Shown piece by piece: positions 6,714 through 11,827 of a stretch of DNA of 11,827 bases. This DNA is from Clostridiales bacterium. GTDB taxonomy: Bacteria; Bacillota; Clostridia; Oscillospirales; Oscillospiraceae. How positions within the stretch are numbered: position 1 is the stretch's first letter; every line of letters starts with the position of its first letter. The translations under genes were made by a program, and so were the position numbers. The stretch is taken from contig JAQXNP010000151.1 of assembly GCA_029098065.1 (NCBI GenBank), forward strand, positions 1 through 11,827, written 5' to 3'. Below the pieces are notes generated by a model. That model had not been told where the DNA came from, ran no database searches, and was given only the letters and a program-made list of their open reading frames with translations.

Positions 6714-7140
6714 AATCGTTCTCCCGTATCGCCTGTGCCTCGCCGGACAGACCGGCGGGCAGCGCCCCAGGCAGGTACAGGAGGCTCCATAAACAGGTTT
6801 CTCTGTTTTGATCGTGAGTTCTTTGGCGGCCCGGCCGCCGGAATGGGATTGCTCATCGCTCCTCCTTCACCGCCTGTGCTCCGCCGGCCGGGCAGGCGGA
6901 GCAGCGCCCCAGGCGGATCCAGAAGGGGCTCCGCTGAAAGGTTTCTCTGTTCTGATCGGAATGATTCCGGCGGCGATGCCGCCGGGGCAGGGATCGGCCC
7001 GCCGTTCCCTCCACCGCCTGTGCTCCGCCGGTCCTGCCGGCAGGAGCAGCGCCCCAGGCGGATACAGGGCAGCTCCAAAGGGCCTCTCTCTTCTGATCGT
7101 TTCCGGCGGCGATCCCGCCGGCGCTGGGGTGGATCCCGGC
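6714..7140. repeat. Three imperfect ~141-144-bp tandem repeats with conserved two-hairpin folds
   Basis: The motif CGCCTGTGC starts at 6730, 6871 and 7015, periods of 141 and 144 bp. All copies share GCAGCGCCCCAGGC (6759-6772, 6901-6914, 7046-7059) and a T(C/T)TGATCG core preceded by CTCT. Hairpin 1 pairs CGCCTG with CAGGCG and TGC... with ...GCA around a variable tip, leaving GCGCCC unpaired. Hairpin 2 is a GC-rich stem (for example CCGGCGGC GAT GCCGCCGG at 6967-6985). Distances between conserved blocks differ by 1-4 nt between copies (31/32/33, then 54/56/52), so no reading frame is kept and I call it non-coding. The strand transcribed is not known. Confidence 0.8.
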
Positions 7141-7323
7141 CGCGCGCCCGGTCTGAGCCGGTCACGCAGCCGGTCAGGGCAGCTACGCGCCATTCGGCGG
7201 GAGATTTCGGGTTCGGAAAAAGATGTTTTCCGCAGGAATGCCTGATCTGTTTCAGGGAAGAATCCCGCGTTTCCGGCTCAAAAGATCCGCCGAAGGCCGC
7301 AGAGGCAATTGCGCGGCGCCGCC
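7141..7323. other. Intergenic spacer between the repeat array and the etfA remnant
   Basis: This is GC-rich sequence with small inverted stretches but no ribosome-site-led frame, no clear promoter and no further repeat copy that I can align. On the minus strand it would be the 3' untranslated part of the acyl-CoA dehydrogenase transcript. Confidence 0.5.
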
Positions 7324-7783
7324 TTAGGTATCCGGTTGAAAATATGCCCTCACCAGGGCTGCCGGGTCAAGCTCCGGGCACTCCGCCCGCCGCCGCGCCG
7401 CGTACTCCGTCAGTTCCCGCACACAGCGGTTGGCGTCCTCATACACACTGAGGTTGGCCAGCTCGTGAATACGGGCGGAGGGATCGGGATTGACGGCGAT
7501 AATAAACCGGGAGTGCTCCATTCCGATGGTGTGGAAGTTGGCGCCGGACAGGCCGCAGGCCAGGTACAGCTCAGGGGCCACACGGACGCCGCTGAGGCCG
7601 ATCTCCCGCTCGTGGGGGATCCACCTCGCGTCCAGCGCGCCCCGGGTCCCGGCCGCCTGGGCCCCCAGCAGTTCCGCCAGGTCCACCATGGCCAGGAAAT
7701 TCTCCCGGCTGCCCAGGCCCCGTCCCCCCGCCACCACAATGCGGGCGGCGGTCAGATTCCCGGTGAGTGCGGCAGGCCTCTTC
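7324..7783 (-). pseudogene. 5'-truncated electron-transfer flavoprotein alpha subunit (FAD domain only)
   Basis: About 153 residues follow the acyl-CoA dehydrogenase stop and match only the C-terminal FAD-binding domain of EtfA: NLTAARIVVAGGRGLGSRENF, then ALDARWIPHEREIGLSG, YLACGLSGANFHTIGM and AVNPDPSARIHELANLSV, ending at TAA 7326-7324. Full EtfA is about 320-340 residues; the whole first domain is missing, and no etfB is present. The usual FAD-contact Arg (GTRGA), the His of SGANFH and the Asn of AVNPDP are kept, but QVGQTG is changed to EIGLSG. No start with a proper ribosome site precedes it; the frame simply continues out of the end of the dehydrogenase gene in another phase. In-frame ATGs inside the dehydrogenase end are the only candidates. 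The likely cause is a deletion spanning etfB and half of etfA. A functional free FAD domain cannot be excluded. Confidence 0.72.
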
Positions 7784-8923
7784 TCAGTGGAAAATGTCTC
7801 TGCTGATGATGAGGCGCTGGATCTCATTGGTGCCCTCATAGATCTGGGTGATCTTGGCATCCCGGAACATCCGCTCCACGTGCTGCTCCCGCATGTAGCC
7901 GGCGCCGCCCATGTTCTGGACGCACTCGGTGGTGACATGCATGGCCACATTGGTGCAGGCCAGCTTGGCCTTGGAGGCGGAGATGGAGAAGTCCACTCCC
8001 TGCTGCTGCTCCCACACGGCCTTGTAGAGAAGGAGGCGGGCCATTTCGATCTCCACCTCGAGATCGGCCATCTTGAAGGCGGGATACTGATTGGCGCAGA
8101 TGGGCTTACCGAACTGCTTCCGGTTCATCATGTAGTCCCGGGTGATGTCAAAGGCGGCCTGGGCCAGACCGAGGCCCTGGGCGGCCACGCCCAGACGGCC
8201 GGCATTCAGGGCGGTCAGTGCGTAGTGGAAGCCCTTGCCCTCCGTGCCCACCATCCGGTCGGCGGGGATGCGGCAGTTCTCAAAGACCAGCTCGGTGACC
8301 TTGGCGGAGTGGATGCCGCACTTGTTCTCAATGTGGGCGATGGTGACGCCGGGGGTGGTCTTCAGATCCACCAGGAAGGCGGTGAGGCCCTTGGAACCCT
8401 TGGAGGGGTCGGTGTTGGCGATCAGCATGCAGTAGTCGGCGATGGCGCCGTTGGTGATGAAGTGCTTGGTGCCGTTGATCACAAACTCGTCTCCGTCACG
8501 GACGGCGGTGGTCTTGGCGGAGCCGGCGTCGGAGCCGGCGTCGGGCTCGGTCAGGGCGAAGCAACCGATGGCGTCGCCGCTGAAGAGGCGGGGGAAGCAG
8601 TGCATCTTCTGCTCCTCGCTGCCGAAGGTGTCAATGCCGGTGGTAAAGGTAGAGGAGATGGCGTAGGCGATGCCGAAGGAGGAGTCCACCTTGCACAGCT
8701 CTTCCACCACCAGGATGAAGGAGAGATAATCCAGCCCCTTGCCGGTGTACTTGGGATCATACTGAAGGCCGATCAGGCCCTCATCGCCCAGCTTCTTCAG
8801 GATATCCATCGGGAAAGTCTCCTGGGCATCCCGCTCCAGAACGCCGGGAGCCAGCTCACGCTGCGCAAACTCCCGGGCCCGGCGCTGGATTTCCAGCTGC
8901 GCCTCGGTCAGTGCAAAATCCAT
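7784..8923 (-). CDS. Short-chain acyl-CoA dehydrogenase (butyryl-CoA dehydrogenase type)
   Basis: This FAD enzyme interconverts short acyl-CoA and enoyl-CoA with electron-transfer flavoprotein as partner, as in the crotonyl-CoA to butyryl-CoA step of butyrate formation. The 379-residue length is typical. It has the all-helical N-domain (MDFALTEAQLEIQRRAREFA), signature 1 in the middle beta domain (CFALTEPDAGSDAGS, from about 120), the FAD/dimer segment RKQFGKPI, and the C-terminal signature QIYEGTNEIQRLIIS. Within that signature Glu363 matches the catalytic base of bacterial Bcd. The ATG has AAAGGA 10 nt upstream. I could not settle on a promoter in the AT-rich upstream region. The expected partner genes etfB/etfA do not follow; only an EtfA half does. 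The enzyme must therefore use ETF from elsewhere in the genome, or be idle. The exact chain length preferred cannot be read from the sequence, so no symbol is given. Confidence 0.94.
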   Translation of the reverse strand: MDFALTEAQLEIQRRAREFAQRELAPGVLERDAQETFPMDILKKLGDEGLIGLQYDPKYTGKGLDYLSFILVVEELCKVDSSFGIAYAISSTFTTGIDTFGSEEQKMHCFPRLFSGDAIGCFALTEPDAGSDAGSAKTTAVRDGDEFVINGTKHFITNGAIADYCMLIANTDPSKGSKGLTAFLVDLKTTPGVTIAHIENKCGIHSAKVTELVFENCRIPADRMVGTEGKGFHYALTALNAGRLGVAAQGLGLAQAAFDITRDYMMNRKQFGKPICANQYPAFKMADLEVEIEMARLLLYKAVWEQQQGVDFSISASKAKLACTNVAMHVTTECVQNMGGAGYMREQHVERMFRDAKITQIYEGTNEIQRLIISRDIFH

Positions 8924-9434
8924 TTGTATTCCATCCTTTCATGATCTATGATTTGATTGGTCGGTAACATCTGTTGACTACGTCTACTTTTATTAGCATT
9001 TTGTATGCCAATTGCGTTCTTCTCTGGAAATTTTTTTGAAAAAACTTTCTCCCCTCCAATTTTCAGGCCGGGAGACCCGCCTCTGCGCCGAAAATGTCCG
9101 TTCCTTTACCCCATTCCAGAAGAGACCGCTTTTCAATTCGCTCCATTTTTGAAACTTTTGCCTGATTGTTTCATTTTTGGAGCGATTTATTTTCGGAATT
9201 ATCTGCACTTCCCAGTCTATTTTCACAGGATTATCCGGCTGTTCGAGAGACCGGTTTTTCTATTCCCAATTTTTTGAATCCATAATTTTGTTTTTATACC
9301 AAATTGTTTATTTTTTAACACTTTTTTGACAGCTCAATTTTTGGATCTCCATTCGAAGGAACATGCCGGCGTCTTGCTCACGCGCGTTCCGAAAAGGGAA
9401 CACGTGCCGGAAACTTCCCTCTCCAATCCAGGTC
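8924..9434. other. AT-rich divergent intergenic region with imperfect inverted repeats
   Basis: About 500 bp between the divergent acyl-CoA dehydrogenase and deoD genes are visibly richer in A/T than the neighbours, with many T runs. TCGCTCCA (9138-9145) and TGGAGCGA (9178-9185), with TGAAAC (9150-9155) and GTTTCA (9168-9173) inside them, make an imperfect inverted repeat. A smaller one (GTTCC 9386-9390, GGAAC 9397-9401) sits upstream of the deoD promoter. TTGGCAT-n5-ATGCTAA (minus, about 9013-8995) could be an operator for the dehydrogenase. Open frames here (plus 9005-9277, minus 8993-9226) lack ribosome sites and I do not call them genes. Confidence 0.55.
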
Positions 9435-9463
9435 TTGAGCTCAGACCCGGTTTGGAGTATACT
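9435..9463 (+). promoter_or_regulatory. Sigma-A promoter of deoD
   Basis: A -35 TTGAGC (9435-9440), a 17-bp spacer and a -10 TATACT (9458-9463) give a start near 9470, 32 nt before the ATG. Confidence 0.75.
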
Positions 9464-9501
9464 TTTTCTGTCCAAATCTCATCAGAAAAGGAGACATCCC
9501 C

Positions 9502-10206
9502 ATGTCTACTCCTCATAATGCCGCCCAGCCCGGAGATTTCGCCAGAGCCGTCCTGATGCCCGGCGACCCCCTGCGGGCCAGATACATCGCCGAACACTTT
9601 CTGGAACAGCCCCGGCTTATCAGCGATATCCGGAATATCTACGCCTACACCGGCTCCTGGCAGGGCAGGCCGGTGTCCGTTATGGCCAGCGGGATGGGAA
9701 TGCCCAGCATCGGCATCTATTCCTATGAGCTGTTCACACACTTCGGGGTGGAGGCCATCATCCGGGTGGGCTCCACCGGCAGCATTGTCCCGGAACTCCA
9801 TCTCTTCGACATCGTGCTGGCCACTTCCAGTTACAGTGAGAGCACCTTCGCCCGCACCCAGAACGGGGACGAAAGCCCCGTCCAGTACCCCAGTCCCGCG
9901 CTGACCGCTTCTCTCCGCGCCGCCGGGCGGGAGCTGGGCATCCCCCTCCATGAGGGCTGCGTCCACTCCACCGATGTCTTTTACGCCGAAACCGCCAACC
10001 CGGAGGTGGCCGCCCGCCGCTGTCTGTGCGAGGAGATGGAGAGCTTCGCCCTCTTCCACAACGCCGGAGCCACGGGGAAGCAGGCCGCCTGCCTGCTCAC
10101 CGTCTCCGACGATCTGATCACCCATCAGGCCATCACCCGGGAGGCGCGGGAGCGCTCCTTTGAGGACATGATGAAGGTGGCTCTGGCCGCCGCCGTCCGG
10201 GTGTGA
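9502..10206 (+). CDS. deoD: Purine-nucleoside phosphorylase, DeoD (hexameric) type
   Basis: DeoD splits purine (deoxy)ribonucleosides with phosphate into free base and (deoxy)ribose-1-phosphate in the cytoplasm, serving purine salvage. The 234-residue length matches the hexameric family (E. coli 239). Alignable active-site residues are His5, the phosphate-binding Gly21 and Arg25 in VLMPGDPLRA, Arg44, Arg88 in IIRVGS, the ribose-binding Glu178-Met179-Glu180, Asp203 in TVSDD, and Arg216. These correspond to E. coli His4, Gly20, Arg24, Arg43, Arg87, Glu179-Glu181, Asp204 and Arg217. The middle (about 107-130) is less conserved. The ATG at 9502 follows AAAGGAG by about 8 nt. It is a single-gene transcript with its own promoter and a strong terminator. 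Whether it also accepts methylthioadenosine, which would feed mtnA, cannot be told from sequence. Confidence 0.94.
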   Translation: MSTPHNAAQPGDFARAVLMPGDPLRARYIAEHFLEQPRLISDIRNIYAYTGSWQGRPVSVMASGMGMPSIGIYSYELFTHFGVEAIIRVGSTGSIVPELHLFDIVLATSSYSESTFARTQNGDESPVQYPSPALTASLRAAGRELGIPLHEGCVHSTDVFYAETANPEVAARRCLCEEMESFALFHNAGATGKQAACLLTVSDDLITHQAITREARERSFEDMMKVALAAAVRV

Positions 10207-10231
10207 CCCTGCTCACGCGGGGACAAGCATG

Positions 10232-10276
10232 AAAAAAGGCCGGGACAGCCGCTTTCGCGGCCGTCCCGGCCTTTTT
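10232..10276. terminator. Bidirectional terminator between deoD and the amidohydrolase gene
   Basis: GGCCGGGAC (10238-10246) pairs with GTCCCGGCC (10263-10271), and an inner GCCGC/GCGGC stem closes a TTTC loop. Five T follow (10272-10276) and six A precede (10232-10237), so it can work for both convergent transcripts. Confidence 0.93.
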
Positions 10277-10292
10277 GTTCTCTGTTCCGCTT

Positions 10293-11663
10293 TTAACCCT
10301 TCCGGGTGAGAAGGCGGCCCCCCAGGGCGCCGGTGAGGACGTTGCGGTCCACCGCCACCTCCCCCGCCACCAGCACCGCGTCGATGCCGTGGTTGGGCAG
10401 GGTGATGTCGGTGAACTCCGCCCCGTCGGAGATGGTCTCAGGATCAAAGATCACCAGATCCGCGTCCATGCCGGCCTTGACCTGGCCCTTGTTTGCCAGG
10501 CCCACCCGGGCGGCGGCCCGGCGGGTCATCTTGTCCAGGGCCTCCATCAGGGTGAGGGCTCCCTCCTCCCGGACATACTTGCCCAGTATCCTGGGATAGG
10601 TCCCCGCCACCCGGGGGTGGCCCAGGTAGCCGTCACTGATGCTGCCGTCGCTGCCGAAGAGGCCGGCGGGACAGGCGATAGCGGAGCGGATGCTCTCCTC
10701 GTCCATGGCGAAGGCCACCACGTTCACGTCGGGGGTCTCCCGGCGGACCTTCTCATAGAGCTCCCTGGTACACCGCTGGCCGGCATAGGGGGCGTGGAGC
10801 AGAAGGATGATGTCGTAATCCACCCCCCACTTCTCCCGCCAGTCCATGTCGAAGGCGGCAGTGCCGATGCCGGTGCAAAAGGCGGTGTAGGGGTAGGTGT
10901 CATAGCCCAGCCTGGGGTTGGCGGCGATCTCCCGGGTCAGGAAGGCCAGAGACTGTGGCATATTGTGCCCGGTACCCGCCAGACTGCTGAGGTGGGACAC
11001 CTGCACCCGGCACCCGGTGTCCCGGGACAGCCGGGCCATCTCCTCCAGAGAGTCCATGCACGCCTCGCAGTCGGCCCGGAAGTGGATGGAGACGAAGGGG
11101 TCCAGATCCTTCACCGCCTCCACCGCCTGGGTCATCTCCTCGTTGGAGATTCCGGGGGCGTACTCCAGGCCGAAGGACACGCCCCAGGCCCCGTCCGCCA
11201 GCTCCCGGCGGATGTCGGCCTGAATGGCGGCCCGCTGGGCGGGGGAGGCGTCGTCATACCAGCCCAGGCCCCGGGCCTCCCGGAAGGCGTTGTAGCCCGC
11301 CAGCATGACATAGTTCATGGGACAGCCGCCGTTCTCCTCCAGAATGGCCCGGAACTGAGCCATGGGGTGGTTCTGCTGGCCGCAGTTGCCTCCCACGCCG
11401 GTGGTGACCCCCTGCCTGACCATATACTCCGACACGTCGTAGGCCCGGCTGCCGCCCTGAAACTCCTCCTCGTGCATGTGCAGGTCGATGAAGCCGGGAG
11501 AGACCACCCTGCCGGCGGCGTCCATGACCCGTTTGGCGGCCGGGGTCTCCCCCGCCGGGAGGACGGCGGCAATCTTCCCGCCCTGAAGGGCGATCTCCCC
11601 CCGCTCCAGGCGGCCGGTATCAAAATCGGGATAGCGCCCGCCGGTGATCAGAATATCGTACAC
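10293..11663 (-). CDS. N-acyl-D-amino-acid deacylase-type amidohydrolase
   Basis: This is a 456-residue zinc amidohydrolase of the D-aminoacylase/N-acyl-D-amino-acid deacylase group, which removes acyl groups (or a terminal peptide bond) from D-amino acids in the cytoplasm. The metal site reads in order: His62 and His64 (GFIDLHMHEEEF), Cys94 (GGNCGQ, the characteristic Cys zinc ligand of this group), His194 (SIHFRAD), His224 (QVSHLSS) and Asp339 (FGSDGS). The small beta domain is formed by the first ~55 residues and the end (KAGMDADLVIFDP at 396-408). The start is GTG at 11663 with AAAGGAG 9 nt upstream. An oligopeptide transporter ATPase gene precedes it on the same strand, with a hairpin terminator between them, so import and hydrolysis of D-residue peptides is a plausible joint task. 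True substrate is unproven; related enzymes include D-glutamate/D-aspartate deacylases and dihydropyrimidinase-like hydrolases. Confidence 0.87.
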   Translation of the reverse strand: MYDILITGGRYPDFDTGRLERGEIALQGGKIAAVLPAGETPAAKRVMDAAGRVVSPGFIDLHMHEEEFQGGSRAYDVSEYMVRQGVTTGVGGNCGQQNHPMAQFRAILEENGGCPMNYVMLAGYNAFREARGLGWYDDASPAQRAAIQADIRRELADGAWGVSFGLEYAPGISNEEMTQAVEAVKDLDPFVSIHFRADCEACMDSLEEMARLSRDTGCRVQVSHLSSLAGTGHNMPQSLAFLTREIAANPRLGYDTYPYTAFCTGIGTAAFDMDWREKWGVDYDIILLLHAPYAGQRCTRELYEKVRRETPDVNVVAFAMDEESIRSAIACPAGLFGSDGSISDGYLGHPRVAGTYPRILGKYVREEGALTLMEALDKMTRRAAARVGLANKGQVKAGMDADLVIFDPETISDGAEFTDITLPNHGIDAVLVAGEVAVDRNVLTGALGGRLLTRKG

Positions 11664-11680
11664 GAAACACAGCTCCTTTC

Positions 11681-11713
11681 AAAAGACCTCCGGGAGACGC
11701 CCCGGAGGTCTTT
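11681..11713 (-). terminator. Hairpin terminator between the ABC transporter gene and the amidohydrolase gene
   Basis: AAAGACCTCCGGG (11682-11694) pairs with 11701-11713 in a perfect 13-bp stem with a 6-nt loop. The minus-strand product ends UUUU-G, a short U tract partly inside the stem, so termination may be partial. The ribosome site of the amidohydrolase gene follows within a few bases, and I see no separate promoter between them. Confidence 0.72.
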
Positions 11714-11717
11714 GGTC

Positions 11718-11827
11718 TTATTTCCGGAATTCCAGCTCCCCGGCGAAATGGCAGGCGATCTGGCGGCCATCCTCCAGCGTCCGGAAGGGCGGCTCTTCCT
11801 CCCGGCACCGGTCCCGGGCAAAGGGAC
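11718..11827 (-). CDS. Oligopeptide/dipeptide ABC transporter ATP-binding protein, C-terminal end (partial)
   Basis: Only the last 36 codons are in the window, ending at TAA 11720-11718. The tail PFARDRCREEEPPFR (near the start of the visible part), followed by DGRQIACHFAG, is the Cys-containing C-terminal extension typical of DppD/DppF/OppD/OppF ATPases, which couple ATP hydrolysis to uptake of short peptides at the inner face of the membrane. The Walker motifs lie outside the window. It sits on the same strand just upstream of the D-amino-acid deacylase-type gene. D versus F subunit cannot be decided from this fragment. Confidence 0.82.
   Translation of the reverse strand, partial: PFARDRCREEEPPFRTLEDGRQIACHFAGELEFRK

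Noticed and set aside
6596..7165. A 189-codon minus-strand frame and an overlapping 286-codon plus-strand frame across the repeat array, with repeat periods divisible by three
   Set aside because: Spacing between conserved blocks changes by 1-4 nt between copies, so the frames do not follow the repeat. The conserved parts are hairpin arms and both strands are open only because of high GC.
7490..8944. A 484-codon plus-strand frame opposite the acyl-CoA dehydrogenase
   Set aside because: It is antisense to a gene with both family signatures. Its sequence is Gly/Val/His-rich low complexity typical of a GC-rich shadow frame.
8993..9277. A 77-codon minus-strand frame and a 90-codon plus-strand frame in the AT-rich region
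   Set aside because: Neither has a ribosome site before its start, and both overlap the inverted repeat. The charged or Phe-rich compositions follow from A/T runs.
1..11827. CRISPR arrays, tRNA or rRNA genes, transposases, prophage genes
   Set aside because: No short regularly spaced direct repeats, no tRNA cloverleaf sequence, and no integrase or transposase motifs were seen. The only tandem repeat has ~143-bp imperfect units.

Overview
The window is GC-rich, densely packed DNA, most consistent with an anaerobic Clostridia-type Firmicute, probably a butyrate-forming gut Oscillospiraceae of the Flavonifractor/Intestinimonas/Lawsonibacter kind. The reasons are a dimer-type glycyl-tRNA synthetase under a T-box leader, a BlaI-type repressor operon, a butyryl-CoA-dehydrogenase-like enzyme with an EtfA remnant beside it, GGAGG-like ribosome sites and short U-tailed terminators. 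The lineage is an inference from gene content; no marker gene allows a firm assignment.

Left part (1-3430): glyS runs leftward off the window edge and is preceded by a complete glycine T-box leader (specifier GGC, T-box sequence, terminator) and a clean sigma-A promoter. Divergent from it, a second clean promoter drives a uracil permease gene. Its 160-nt leader carries a 35-codon Phe-rich reading frame, a U-rich stretch and an intrinsic terminator lying inside that frame. This is the layout of the E. coli pyrBI attenuator, which is unexpected in a Firmicute.

Middle-left (3431-5485): a BlaI/MecI-type repressor gene has a perfect 15-bp inverted-repeat operator over its promoter. It is followed by a BlaR1/MecR1-like gene that is broken by two apparent single-base losses and lacks the metalloprotease segment, then by a translationally coupled membrane protein of unknown function.

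Middle (5486-8923): all genes point left. mtnA (methylthioribose-1-phosphate isomerase) has its own promoter. Upstream of it lie a strong leftward terminator and an array of three imperfect ~141-144-bp tandem repeats. Each repeat can fold into two hairpins, with arm changes that keep pairing and indels that break any reading frame. Further upstream is only the FAD-binding half of an electron-transfer flavoprotein alpha subunit, fused almost flush to the stop codon of an intact acyl-CoA dehydrogenase gene. This looks like a deletion that removed etfB and the first half of etfA.

Right part (8924-11827): an AT-rich divergent intergenic region with an imperfect inverted repeat leads to deoD (purine nucleoside phosphorylase) rightward. 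Convergent to it is an N-acyl-D-amino-acid deacylase-type amidohydrolase, and upstream of that the last 36 codons of an oligopeptide ABC transporter ATPase. Themes: nucleobase/nucleoside salvage (permease, DeoD, MtnA), peptide/D-amino-acid use, and acyl-CoA oxidation/reduction.
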